The notes beneath the pieces were generated by a model. The model was not told the DNA's origin. It did no database searches and saw nothing but the letters and a program-made list of their open reading frames with translations. The position numbers and the translations under genes were made by a program. A stretch of 64,000 bases of DNA from Caenorhabditis remanei (Eukaryota; Nematoda; Chromadorea; Rhabditida; Rhabditidae): NCBI RefSeq assembly GCF_010183535.1, contig NC_071328.1, positions 496,001 through 560,000 of the forward strand, read 5' to 3'. Every line of letters begins with the position of its first letter. The first letter of the stretch is position 1. Shown here piece after piece: positions 36,641 to 48,440 of the stretch.

Positions 36641-37449
36641 GGTATTTGAACAACTACATACCATAAAAAAGAAACAAATCCGAAAAAAAGCATATAATGA
36701 ATGTTTTTGACATTTTTGCATATTTTTCTGTTTAAAACTCCTGTTTTTTTTTTCAAAAAAACCCCGAAAATCCTTAATAATACTTTTTCTCAACCTTGGT
36801 CTGGACGCATTGCACAAAAGTTTGTCAACTACAAAAAATAAAGATAGAATTTTGATCGGTTCTAAAAAATTTCAGACGTGTCATTTCCAGCATTTTTTGC
36901 TTTGCCGTTTTTTGGCGCCCTACAACTGTCTAATGCTCAAAATTGTCAAATGGGCTTTTACAGACTATTTTTTCTAGGTATTATCAATGGAGCGTACTTG
37001 CACCCCCCGAAAAACAACATATACGTGCAAACCTGAGAGTACTGAATTACAAATCTACTCTGTCCTCCTGGCCGCCCGTCTTAAAACCAATGCTACATTA
37101 TTTATGATTAAATAATTGCCTTATTGAGTTCTTATACTACAATATATATATATATATAGAGAGTTGACATCACAAAAATAGAAAGAAGAAAAAAAAGAAA
37201 GAAGAAGAGTAGAAAAAGGGAGGAGGGGACTCTTCTTCTCCTTTTTTGCTGCTAAATGAATCGAATTGCTTTTTTTTTTATGGGGAAAAGAAAAAAGAAG
37301 AAGAAGACAAGAGAATGTTACAAAAAAACAACAGAAAGGAATCTGAAAATTTTACTTTTTTTCTTTATTTAGGCCGAAAATCAGATGGAAAAGTGTAAAA
37401 ACGAAAGAGATTTTGAATGCATTGTACATCACTATATATAAAAATTCCC

Positions 37450-37860
37450 TGATCAAAATTATATTTTCTGGTAGATCGAAAATTGGGCTACATTTTTCTA
37501 GTTAACCATTTTTTGATAGCTCCGCCCACTTTCGAGGTATGCGTCTTTAAAGATAGCCAACTTGAAGGGCGACTCGAGAGTGAGAGGGGTGGACGAGACG
37601 CAGAGAAGCGAGAAAACTTTAAAGGCGCGTAGTGGGGCGGGGCTATGTTAAGAAAATTTTAGATACAAAAAAGAGCTTTAAATTCTACAAAGATACATTT
37701 GAATTTTATGAAATTTGATAAAAAATTGTATTTAGCCAAGAGGAGGACGCTAAGAAGGCCAAAAGGCATATATTTAAAGGGGCATATCTCAAAAGTGGGC
37801 GGAGCTGTCAAAAAGTTTTCAACTGCAAAAATATAGCCCTTGACTTATTCTACTAGACAA
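37450..37860. repeat. Palindromic family B copies, partly decayed
   Basis: Left arm 'gtagatcgaaaattgggcta', core word 'gacgcagagaagcgagaa' and right-arm words 'ggcatatctcaaaagtgggc' and 'tgcaaaaatatagccc'. Confidence 0.6.
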
Positions 37861-38348
37861 ATATAAGTTTGACTTAAAAAACCCTGCCACAACCTTCCAA
37901 AAACAGCGTTTTTAAGGAAAATTTTTTTAAAAATCCCAAAAATAGTGTATAGCACCCAATGTAAAAATAATTAAGACAAGATTTAATCTCAGAAAAGTGG
38001 ATAATTTTGGGGCATATTGTAGTTGAAAAGAAACCAAAAAAAGTTCGAGGGAAAAAAAGAAGAAAATGTAATCATAGAGAGTGGTTTTGAGCCGTCGAGA
38101 GGGGGGAAGAAATGGGATTTAATACATATATACTGAGTGCGGGTGGAAATTGGGAATATGGAAAACTGAAGAAAAAAGTTTAATCTATCGCGTATAAATT
38201 TTTGTGAGCTATATAGCAATACGGGCGGTGTTAACGTTTTTTAATGGTTTCTAAGGTTTTTGTTAATTGAAAACGTTTGAAAGTGGTAATTTTTATACCC
38301 TTATCTCGAAACCTTTAGAAAACTTTCAAGAAAAAGTAAAATTCCTAA

Positions 38349-38520
38349 CAAGGGAACCCCAAGCACTTGTAAATTTGGAATTTGATGAAACTTTGGTGGG
38401 AGGTCAAGGACTATTCCACTAGAGCTCCCTCAAAATATTGTCAAAATAGTGGAATAGTCCTTGACCTCCCACTAAAGTTTCATCAAATTCCAAATTTACA
38501 AGTGCTTGGGGTTCCCTTGT
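38349..38520. repeat. Near-perfect palindrome with 73-bp arms
   Basis: Left arm 38350-38422 and right arm 38447-38519 are exact inverses apart from one base, with a spacer of about 24 bp. The ends read 'caagggaaccccaagcactt' and inverse. The near-identity suggests a recent insertion or gene-conversion between arms. Confidence 0.9.
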
Positions 38521-38523
38521 AAA

Positions 38524-38702
38524 TAGGGAATGGTCTAAACTGACCGACTAAATTTGGGTGGAAAATCGAGTAAATCACCAGTATTAAATTTGGATTTTCA
38601 GACTAGAATATCTGGATTCTGGAGGTCATTCAGCAATTTTTGAAAACTGATTCTGCTAGGTCTCGTTTCTGAACTCCACGGTCATTTTAGACCATTCCCT
38701 AG
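38524..38702. repeat. Inverted repeat with short arms
   Basis: 'agggaatggtctaaactgac' at the left pairs with 'gtcattttagaccattccct' at the right (38678-38700). It abuts the preceding palindrome. Confidence 0.7.
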
Positions 38703-39500
38703 TAAGAATTAAGTGAAACGGTTAGAAAACGTTACATTTTTTGGGGTTTGTGTGATTTTATGTGTATTAAAATGAGTTTTTTTAACAACTTTTCTTACAA
38801 CTAACGTGTGTCAAAACCTTAGGAACCCGTTAAAAACCAGGTTTTGCAGGTTAAAAAACCATTAAAACCGTCAGAAACTATGAAAAGCGGTAAAAATCAT
38901 TAAGAACCTTCTAGATTGTTAGAAATATGTCATGTCCGCATATGGAATAAAATGGTTGGTGGGCGCTACTCAGTAGTCAGTAATCTTCAAGAAGTTTTCC
39001 TTAGAAAACGTTATTAACGCTCGCGTATGTGAAAAACTTTAAAAGCCATTCAGAATCCTTTTAAAAATCGCTTAAAACCATAGGATTCAATAAAACGTTT
39101 AATAAAGGTCCAAAAATAGCTTAAAACTGCAAAATCCATCAAATACCCGTGAAACCTACAAAATAACTGTAAAAAACATTAAAAATTGTAAAAACACGCT
39201 AACAACGTTTTTGGGTTAAGAAGCGATTAGAAACATTTCAAAATGATTGGAAACGTTAGAAAAAATTAGAACCTTGAGTAACGTTAGAAAGCGTTCAATC
39301 ATCTTTTCGAATTTTGTAAAATAATACGACTCATATAACATTTTTGGTCTTGAAAATCATAGAAACCGTCAGAAACTATGAAAAGCGGTAAAAACCATTA
39401 AGAACCTTCTAGACTGTTAGAAATATGTCAGGTCCGCGTATACAATAGTGAGAACTTTAGTAATCTTCAAAATTCAGCAAAAAGTTTAATAACAAGCTAG
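38703..39500. repeat. Degenerate AT-rich quasi-repetitive stretch with a direct duplication
   Basis: Words such as 'aaaaccgtta', 'gttagaaaacgtt' and 'taaaaaccattaaa' recur throughout with no fixed period. Within it, about 77 bp at 38867-38942 ('accgtcagaaactatgaaaa', 'gcggtaaaaatcattaagaa', 'ccttctagattgttagaaat') reappears at 39362-39438 with five or so changes. No coding potential. Confidence 0.65.
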
Positions 39501-42500
39501 AAAAAGCTGAAATATGTAACCAAATAAAAACCCTTGACATTACCCTTGAAACTTTTAAGATAACATCAAAAATTCTAGAAAATTAAAAAAAAACTAGCAG
39601 CTATTTCCTAATCAGCTACAAGCACCAAGGTTTGGTATTTTTAAGTTCTTTTTCTTTCTTTTCCAGTAAAACTTTTTCTTTTTCCCAAAACTAATAAAAC
39701 TTATTTTCTACGCTCTCCCCCCCATCTACTACTTTCCCTCCCCTCAACAATATGTATATACTTCCGGAAAGAAGTTCATACGGAAGTAAGGGTCAGAGGA
39801 GAAGAAGACGTCTTCTTCTACTTCTTGAATTTCCCCCATTCTCGTTATGATTTGCATAATGGGTCACCACATCACTCAAAGAGATTCTCTTTATTTTCTT
39901 CTGTTCCTAGTGTTCCATTCTAGAAGATGAATTGGATCAGGGTCTCTGCCTACTAATATCATTATGTCACGCATATGATGTCAGTGTGACCTAATGGCTG
40001 TTGCATTTTTAGTATGAAAGCTAAAATGCAAGAATTGGGGCGTTTAGAGCGATAGAATTGTCTAAAGTATCGGAAAAACAATAAAAACATGACTTTACTC
40101 CTCCTTTAAGAAGAATTTCAAGTTAAATCCTAGCCTTATATCTCAAAAGTTTTTTTTAAAGTTATACAAAAAAAGAACTCCTTTTTAAGGGCCTAGAGCA
40201 TTCCCGGGCTCAAAATTCAAAATGAGTCAACGCCGTAAAAGAAACCAAAATCCACGGATTTTAAACTAAATGAGAATCGCAGTTGTAAAAACCGTGCCGC
40301 CCTAATAAAAAATGTACAAACTTTAAGAAAAAATAGAACATAAAAAAGCTGAATGCCAGACACGAATCAGGTCTATGACGGAGGAAAAGGGAAAAAGTGT
40401 GCAAACGACAGGAATATATGGAATTATCTAGAAAAAGTGTCTGGGAAAAGTTCTGGAAATGAAAATCTGAAATGCTGTCTAAGATATTGAAAAGTTCAGT
40501 GAATCCAGCCTAGCCTATCCGCAATTGTTGATTTAAAATTGCAGTGGGAACGCTTTTTTGACACATAAAACACGTTTAGAGCTATTATGGCAAGAAGAAA
40601 GCTTTTACCGGAAATTCAAAAGATAAAAAATGCTGTATACTTCATTTCAAGCAGCCATATGATAATTATAGTGGTCTGAAAATGCCGGTGGGGCTTAGAA
40701 TGTGGTTTTCAAAAAAAATCAGTCATTACTGGCTTTTCAATGCTGAACAATGTAAAAATCTAGTGTCAGTCCACAAATTCGCGATTTTTTAAATGAAAAC
40801 ACTGATTTTTCCATAAACCGTCAAAGTGAGATACTTGCAGGGACTTGCATGAAGTTTTGTGATTCGCATTGAATTATCACAGGAGCGCATTTGCATAAAG
40901 ATAGATTCTGAGATATCAGGGAAACCTGTTAAGCACCGGAGTAGATAGGAACAGTCTAAGTATGGCATTTGTAAAATATTGGCACTAAAATCTAGACAAA
41001 GAACTGATATCATTTAAGGAGGACTTAAGATCTGCAAGTATTGGTTCTAAAACGGTAATGTTCTGGAAAAGATTACCAGCCTATAATAACTCAATTGTGC
41101 CCAGATTTAAAATTTGGGGCTTTGACTCTTTAAAACGCTTCTAAGGAACCTCAGGCTCAAAATTTAGAAGTTCAAGCCGTTAAACTGCGTCTAAGGCACC
41201 ACAGACTCAAAAAGTTGAGTTTTTCTTATCTAAAACGCGCCCAAAGTGCGCCAGACTTGCCCGAATTTTGATACCGTGGAAGTTCAGAAAAACTTTTTTC
41301 TTCAAAAGTTAGTAGAGATTTTCAGAGAAAATATCTTAAATTTTAAATTCTTTCAAAATTTGGTGACAAGTCTGAACAAGACCGCCACCTGCCACCCGCT
41401 CTGAAACATAAAATAGGTCTTGTTGGGGTAGTAAAACCTTCTGAGAAAAACGAAAAGAACCTAAAAGCCTTTGGATGAGTGGGCGCAAGAGAGAAGGGGG
41501 GCTCCCGAATGAATAATAGAGAGGCTAGTGGAGAGACCGCCTAAAAAAGGTGGAGAGAGAGAGATGTAACATTGTTTGGTTCTTCTTCTTCTCCTTCTTT
41601 TTTCCTTCTGCACTTTGTTGTTACTGCCGTCCAGAAGTACCCAAGAGTCCATTACAACGAGAGAGCCCGTTGTTTCAAAAAGGAATGAAACACGTCAATA
41701 GGGGGGGCTCTGAGAGGGAAAGAAGCGGTCGAAATAAGTGCTAATTGGATGAGGAGAAGAAGAAGAAGAAGAAAATGGACGGAAATGGAAACAAATTGAA
41801 ATTTGACGACGTCTCTCCGCGACCGGACGGCAACGATGATGATGAATGAGGAGGACGTGTGTGAGAAAGAAAGCTGATGGATGGATTAGAGCAACGTCGT
41901 GATTGTCGGTCTTGACGCCGACGTTTGCAAAATGGAAATGATACAAAACAGTTGAAAGGGGGACGTTTTCTGGGTTGACCTATTGTGCATGTACGTAAAC
42001 GTTCCAACTGAAAATGCAGCATAGCTTCCTTAATTAAGCTGCGTATCCATCCTTAAGAGTAACTGACAGTCAATGCTCAGCGAATTTGAGAAACTGAAAA
42101 CGGAACTTTCCTGCGGCTTGTACACTATACCGTAGAATATTGATATGTTGAAAAAGTAATAAATACTACATGTTCAGAGTGAACTTAAACAAAACGCAAT
42201 TAAAGCTAGAAAATGGCAAGAAACTATGCTAAAACCTCTTTTGACACAAATTAGAACCCAAACGCGCTATAACACTCAGATTTTGAGGAATAATCACTTT
42301 GTTCCGACGCCAAACTGCTGAAAAGCACTATAACAACAAGAAAACTATATAAACGTTAGATAAACCTAAGAATAGGTAAATTACAACAAAAGAGCTCATG
42401 AGACTCGAAATTCTCCATTTTGAAAGCGAGATTCACAAAATAGAAACAGTGAATTCCGTGCGCGCGCCCGTAGGTCAAAAAAGGGACACACGGAGGTGAG

Positions 42501-43225
42501 TCTAGAAATTTCAGAGACTTTACAGACTTTCATATTTATATTTTCTAACTTAAATCTAACTTAATTCTTCATTTTTGTAGTTGACAATTTTTAGTAGCTC
42601 CGCCCACTTTTGAGATATGCGCCTTTAAATTTTGGCTGGAACATTAACTCTACCTTACCTTGTGAGTATTCACTAAAGAACTACAAGGAATAACAAATAT
42701 TGAAATACCTGAGATTAAAACTTTTGAATTATAAAAAAGAGGGAGAGTAAAAACTTGAAAACTTCACAAGAGACACCTGAAAATGAAAAAAAACCCATGA
42801 CAACGACGTATAAACATTTGTTCAGTGTCCCTTTTGAACAGGTGGAATCTATTGATTTTCGATTGTTTGTGGAGAATAACATAGGAAGGAATTTATGACA
42901 ATTTGAGACTGCTCGTTTTCCCATTATAATGCTCAGAGCACTAGGAGAACCTTCAACGGTCTATAAAAGTATGTACTTAAGACATTCGTATATATTTATG
43001 CAATGTCCCCTTCTCTTGGAACCCGACACCCAAAAACGATCGAAAATGTGAATCGATGAAAAAAAAATTGACCAAAAATGATATGAAAGATAAATATTCT
43101 AACCCTCATTGATAGTTTACTAGTTAATGTTGCATCTTCTTGATTTGGACTCACGGGTCGGCAAAGCTCACCTGGTAACAACTGTGGCTAGAAAAAAAGG
43201 TCAACGTGCAAATTTGTGATGGTTA
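39501..43225. other. Gene-poor region, no gene seen
   Basis: No supported exon in 3.7 kb. 39795-39825 has a palindrome 'gaagaagacgtcttcttc'. 41550-41800 alternates CT and GA tracts, which give long but low-complexity frames. A single 'gtagttgacaatttt' arm with 'gagatatgcgcctttaaa' is at 42575-42630. The 74-codon minus-strand frame at 40789-41013 has no splice context and an unfamiliar translation. Confidence 0.45.
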
Positions 43226-43229
43226 AGTA

Positions 43230-43450
43230 GAGGAAGTCAAGGGCTATATTATTGTAGTCGATCACTTTTTGATAGCTTTGCAGGCTTCTGAGAGATGAGT
43301 TTTTAAACAAGGTTTATTTTATCTAGATGTCGTCTCTCTGCAGCAACATTAAGCACGCATATCACAAAAGTGGGCGGAGTAATCGAAAAATTGTCAACTA
43401 CAAAAATGTAGCCCTTGACTAGATCTACCAGAAAAGGTATATTTTAATTA
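43230..43450. repeat. Palindromic 'gtcaactacaaaaatg' family copy
   Basis: Arms 'gtagtcgatcactttttgat' and 'atcgaaaaattgtcaactac', followed by 'aaatgtagcccttgac'. Confidence 0.65.
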
Positions 43451-43752
43451 TGCGCCTCAAAATCTGACATTGTGGAATTAGGTCAAAAACTTCCTGAATA
43501 CAATATCTAGGTACAAACTTCATATTTTGTTTCCAGGCATTTTTCATTTTGTCCCAACACCCGGACATCCGGACACTCCGACATTCTAACAATTAAAAAA
43601 CGACCTCTCTCCTCAAACAGAGCACACACCTATGTATAACATACGTATAGAAACATTTATTATATTGATTCTTATCAATTCGTCTCTCTCTCTCTTTTTT
43701 CTGTATTTTCTTCCCTTCCCACTATCAGTCCAGTCGTCCCCCCTCTTCCAAT

Positions 43753-46189
43753 ATGCTACGTTTCCTATTCTTTTGTCTTGGAGTCACAAATGCTCTCACT
43801 ACCAAATCCTCAATTAATGACGACTCGCAGGTATGGGATAATATTTTTAAAAAATGAAAAAAATCGTTCTCAGAATTTTTTTTTCAAAAAAATAGGAAAA
43901 AATAGACAATGTTTGACAAGTTGCTATGTTGTTGTATTTTTACAAATTTGTATTAATTGTGTAGTTCAAAACTTTTAAGATCTCCTCTAAAATCTCTAAA
44001 GATGAGCGATTGTACTGTAGCTAGGCAAGTATATTTGGCTCCGCGACAATTCGCAACTGCGACATTCCGCAACTAACGTAGGTTTCGCAACTGCGACACT
44101 TCGCAACTGCGACATTTCGCAACTAGTCATTTCGCAACTGCGACGTTTTGCAACTAGGACATTTCGCAACCGCGACGTTTCGCAACTATTAAACTAGCAA
44201 TAGTTTAACCTAGTTTTGTCTAAAAGTGGGTCAGATCACTTTTTATTCTATTTAATTATTATATACAGCGTTCTATTTTATTCAATTTTATACAGCGTTC
44301 TATTTTATTCAATTTTTTTGAAATTAGGCAAGTTTTGAACAACAAAAACAGGGCTACATTTTCATAGTTGACAATTTTTTGATAGCTCCGCCCAGTTTCG
44401 AGGTATGCGCCTTCAAAGATAGCCAACTTGAAGGGCGAGTCGAGAGAGAGAGGGGTGAGGGGCAACTTTAAAGGCGCATATCTCAAAATTGTGTGGAGCT
44501 ATCAATAAGTTGTTAATTTCAAAAATAAAGGTCTTAAAGTGATCTTCAAGAAAAACATAATTAAAACACTTTAAAAGTACTAAAACCAGTTCAGATCGGC
44601 CGAATCATGACATTCGAATCGGAATCTCAACTCTCATGTTTCTACGAGCCATTGGAAGTGGGAATGATATTGAATATTGGAATGAGGGTGAGTAGTAAAT
44701 GCGCTCTAATGCTCCTATGCATTTTTATTTCCAGCCAACCTTCGACACAGTGTACCCAATGCAATTCCGTGTGACATCTCCGAGTGGAGATTTCTCCGAT
44801 TGGGCGAGTGGCGATGGCGACGCCCATATGGAGCATAACACGACTGAAAACGGGGCGTACGAGATTTGTGTTTACACCAGGAGACCCATGAAAATCAATT
44901 TGTATTTGCAGTTTTATAGTCCGGAGAAGGTATTTTTGAGCAGAAATTGAGATTTTTTGGGTCTCGCCACGACTTTAAAGGCGCATACACTCGAAAATTC
45001 AATCTATTTGAATTTTTGATGCGATATTTGAATTCAGCTCCTTGAGACGCTTCAAATGACTATAATCTTGACCAGATTTGCTTCATGTTGAGTCCCGCCA
45101 CGAAATTCCAAGGTTACTGTAGTTCAAAGGCGCATACACTCGAAAAATTTCAAATTTCTCCAAATCTAGCCATGATTATACTCATTCGAATTGTCTTGAC
45201 GCCCTGATTACGAATATCAAATCGAAAGTTCACGGTGGCCGAATTTTGATGGCCTAGAAACCCAAAAAGTGGGATTTTTAGGCCACCGCAGGAAATTGAC
45301 TGAAATTGATCAATTTTGATAAATTTTGGCGGTTTTAGAGTAAAAAAATGCAATTTTCTGTGTAATAATCCCTGAAAATTGCAATTTTCCAATGGATTTG
45401 CCTTAAAAATAGAGATATCAAGTAAATTTTCAAGAAAATCAGCTTTCGAACGTTTTTGGACAAAACTTAATCGTTTTTAATTGATTTTCATAGAATTTTC
45501 AGGATTTTTAGCTCATTTTTTCATTATTCTCGAGTTTCCGCCCAACAACTCATTGTGGCCGAGTTTTGATAGCCTAGGAACCCAAAAGTGGAATTTCTAG
45601 GCCTGGAATGGGATAAGGGCATTTTTAATGATTTTAAACCGTTTTCAGCCGGATTTTGTCATAAATTTCCAAATTTTTTCCAGATGGAACGCTCCCTGAA
45701 ATCCTTCTTCGATCACAATCAGATATCAAAGGATATTCAGAATTCGTTGATGGCATCCACTCATAGAATATACAAGATTTATTATCATTTGAAGTTTTAT
45801 AATCAGGTTGGTAAAAAATCGGGGACATTCTTTTTAGTTTTGGAGTGTCCGAAGCTCAAAATTTTCTTTTTTGCAGTAGAGCGCACTTTCAATGTTTTTC
45901 TTTTTCAAAAATTCGGCTATTACGCTCGTACTATCCTCTGAATCCTGCTTGACACATTTTTTTTGCATTTTTTTGCGCAGCACCCTTCTCGCAAAAATCA
46001 GTCTATTTTTTTTCAAGTTTTTATGTCTTCCAGATGGTTGTCCGTGACGAAGCCCTCCAAATCCACAACTCTGAATTCATCCAAAACTACAATATAGTCT
46101 TCTGTGTTGTCGCTATCATAATCACCATCTCCCAAGTGTATTATGTGAGAAAACTGTTCAGAATCGACCCGAAACGGATTCAGTTTTAA
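43753..46189 (+). CDS. p24/TMED family cargo receptor (GOLD domain)
   Basis: Five exons (43753-43830, 44595-44687, 44735-44929, 45684-45806, 46034-46189) give 214 residues. The start MLRFLFFCLGVTNALT is a signal peptide. The GOLD domain follows (SCFYEPLEVGMILNIGM, FRVTSPSGDFSDWASGDGD, ENGAYEICVYTR) with both expected cysteines and a possible N-glycosylation site, NTT. Then come a helical stretch (residues about 135-180), a transmembrane segment (YNIVFCVVAIIITI) and a short tail, RKLFRIDPKRIQF. p24 proteins are single-pass type I proteins that cycle between ER and Golgi in COPI and COPII vesicles and select cargo such as GPI-anchored proteins. The length and order fit the family. The tail has no C-terminal KKxx retrieval signal; the LF pair may serve for COPII. 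I cannot assign the subfamily. Confidence 0.9.
44039..44187 (+). repeat. Minisatellite of TTCGCAACTGCGACA-like units
   Basis: About eight degenerate copies of a 15- to 21-base unit built on 'ttcgcaactgcgacat' lie within intron 1 of the p24 gene. Half-copies ending 'cgcaact' alternate with full ones. Confidence 0.8.
44258..44545. repeat. Short tandem duplication followed by a palindromic family copy (p24 intron 1)
   Basis: 'cagcgttctattttattcaa' occurs twice in tandem at 44268-44315. Next come arms 'catagttgacaattttttga' and 'gctatcaataagttgtta' around 'gcgccttcaaagatagcc'. Confidence 0.6.
45040..45290. repeat. Decayed family A relative in p24 intron 3
   Basis: 'gactataatcttgaccag', 'tagccatgattatactcatt' and 'gatggcctagaaacccaaaa' match family A arms and ends but with many changes. 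Confidence 0.5.
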
Positions 46190-46203
46190 ATTATTTTTAT
46201 ATT

Positions 46204-46214
46204 TTGGTAATAAA
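46204..46214 (+). terminator. Probable p24 polyadenylation signal
   Basis: AATAAA occurs in 'ggtaataaattt', about 20 bp after the stop codon. Confidence 0.6.
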
Positions 46215-46269
46215 TTTATGGATGTCTTAAAACTTTTCCAACTTTTACACCGTTTTTTGTCTTCAAAAA

Positions 46270-46660
46270 TAGTAAACTTTGAGCGTTTGTAACTCCTTTA
46301 AAAATTGAGATATTATTTCAAAATTATATTAACTGTGTAGATCAAAAATAGGGCTACATTTTTGTAGTTTGCAGTTTTTCAATATCATTTCACGCTTTTG
46401 AGATACGCACCTTTGAACATAGCGTGCTGAAAACGAGGAAGGTAGAGAGACGCAAAGAAACGAGAGCGCCCTCTTTCTCTGCGTCTCTCCTCCTCGCGCT
46501 CTATCTACTAATATTTGAACGCGTGTATCTCAAAAGTGTGAATAGCTATCAAAAACCTTTTAACTGCAAAAATGTAGCACTATTTTAGATCTATCAGAGA
46601 AATGTAAATTTGCAATTGTACAGTAGAAGAAAGAAAAGTTACAAAAGTTCTTTCTGAGCT
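46270..46660. repeat. Palindromic family B copy between converging genes
   Basis: Arms 'gtgtagatcaaaaatagggc' and 'tttagatctatcagagaaat', core 'agagacgcaaagaaacgaga' against 'tttctctgcgtctctcc'. Confidence 0.7.
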
Positions 46661-46699
46661 GAATTTGAAGCAAATGTGTTCTTAAAAACCATCAAACAT

Positions 46700-47175
46700 T
46701 TATTTAGATTGAAAAACCCGTCCAATAAAATACGGATCCAAATAAATTCTTCCAGATTCTCTAGAATCCTTCACCTCCGCATCCGACACTTCCAAATGAG
46801 TGTATCGCTGAGTTTCAGTCGAGTTCCACAGGGCATACTAAATATTTGATCTACATACTTTGTAACCTGTCCAATAGAGCGTACTTACCCGATTAGTAAT
46901 CTGAAACTGTCCGATGACTGATGTGGGAACCCATTTGACGATGAGCACGTGATTTTCAACACTCCAAATACATTGTGAGCCACTGGAGATGTCGGAGCGG
47001 CGAACCAGGAACGAGTGCTTCTGGAATTTAGGTTATGTGGTAAATGCGCTCTACCGCACTGGTTTCAATGAAGCGCGTTTGCAAAACTTACCGTAAACTT
47101 ATCCCAATCCGGATCAACAATCGGGGGCAGCTGGCTTCTCGTCAATTTTTCCTTTTTTATATATTTTCGAGGCAT
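46700..47175 (-). CDS. Small three-exon protein, unrecognised
   Basis: Exons 47175-47092, 47020-46889 and 46837-46700 join at phase 0 each time to give 117 residues. The protein starts MPRKYIKKEKLTRSQLPPIV (basic), continues DPDWDKFTKHSFLVRRSDIS and WSVENHVLIVKWVPTSVIGQ, and ends with FIGRVFQSK. It has no signal peptide or transmembrane segment and no motif I recognise; alternating hydrophobic residues in the middle suggest a small beta-rich fold. Introns are short (51 and 71 bp) with good sites, and the composition looks coding, so I believe it is a real gene. It converges with the p24 gene; their stop codons are about 510 bp apart. Function unknown. Confidence 0.75.
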
Positions 47176-47740
47176 CTTTTTCAATGATAAGAATGCAACT
47201 GAAGTTAGAAGAAAATTATTGGTTTTCAGGAAAACTAATTTTTGAAAAAAAACAAAAACGAAGAAAATTTGGAATGTCACGCAAAAAAAGTGTTGTATAC
47301 AATTTAAAAACGTTTTTTTTTCCAGAAACCATATTTACTTTTCGGAAAAGTTCTGTTTTTATAGCTCCGCCCACTTTTTAGATACGCGTCTTTAAAGTTC
47401 TCTCGCTTCTCTGCGTCTCTCCCGTCCGTATCTCTCATAAATAAATAAATCAATAATTCTTACCCCAAACGTGACCGGTTAGACTCGGTCAGGTGATCTG
47501 CGAGCGGTCCGGAAACAATACTCATAGGGACAGGTGAGAACGAGTCATCAATCATAAATGTGAAAAAAGTCGGTCTGTGTTCTCATTGTTCTTCACTCGA
47601 CTTGACAGCCATCTGTCACTTATCTTCCTGGGAAATCGAATGGAGGATGACGAATAGGCCACGCCCCCAGTCCAAATGAGGTCAGACTACACTGTCCTAT
47701 TGTCTCATGGGAAATCTCCATGGGAAATCACATTTCTATC
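47176..47740. other. Spacer, no gene seen
   Basis: A partial 'atagctccgcccacttttta' arm with 'cttctctgcgtctctccc' (47355-47425) belongs to the common palindromic family. 47460-47735 is GC-richer and could contain promoter or 5' exon sequence for the exons downstream, but I cannot define one. Confidence 0.4.
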
Positions 47741-47961
47741 ATATTAGGCCAGCAGATGGCGGCCTTCTTTCTAGACTCCTCCCACTGTCCCCCTCACATT
47801 ATATTCCTGGCTCAGCCGTCCACTTTCTCTCCGTACTGGATGGTGACTCATCTAGTTTCTTTTTTATTGACCATCTTTGAGATATCTCCATACATTACTT
47901 ATCTTATACTTATATTCCCTATTTGCTTACTAAGTTTACAAATTAGTGTTTTCTTTTTCAG

Positions 47962-48412
47962 TGCTGACGTGAAGCCGATCGAGAGGAAATCAACTGTCGT
48001 GAAGGATGAGGAAGGATCGAGTGCGAGATGCGGTTCGGAAGAAAGCGAAAAACGGTGAGTTGGGGTTTTTAGGGATTTAGCGTTACGTTATGTTGAATAG
48101 ACTATCATAATCACTTTTTATGTCCTATCCTATTGACCAGCAGATGGCGGCTTTCTTTCTAGACTCCTCCCACTGTCCCCCAGTCTCCTCACATTATATT
48201 CCTGGCTCAGCCGTCCACTATCTCACTGTACTGGATGGTGACTCATCTATTGCCTCTTTTTTGACCATCTTTGAGATATCTCCATAACCATTACTTATCT
48301 AATGTTTATATTCCCTATTTGCTTACTAAGTTTACAAAGTAGTGTTTTCTTTTACAGTGCTGACGAGAAGCAGATCGAGAGGAAATCAACTGTCGTGAAG
48401 GATGAGGAGTGA
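47962..48412 (+). CDS. Tandemly duplicated 3' exons of an unknown gene
   Basis: Exon 47962-48054 (TTTTTCAG acceptor, CG|GTGAGT donor) encodes ADVKPIERKSTVVKDEEGSS and ends SEESEKR. A second exon, 48358-48412, encodes ADEKQIERKSTVVKDEE then TGA. The donor phase of the first equals the acceptor phase of both, so the copies can be spliced head to tail in frame. In copy 2 a stop codon has arisen and AATAAA follows 23 bp later, so it works as a terminal exon. The charged sequence resembles the tail of some larger protein. I cannot find upstream exons, so the gene is incomplete here and could be a pseudogene. Confidence 0.45.
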
Positions 48413-48434
48413 TCGAGTGCGAGATGCGGTGTGC

Positions 48435-48440
48435 AATAAA
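48435..48440 (+). terminator. Candidate polyadenylation signal AATAAA
   Basis: Lies 23 bp after the TGA in the second copy of the duplicated exon; the matching place in copy 1 reads 'gaagaaagcg'. Confidence 0.45.
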
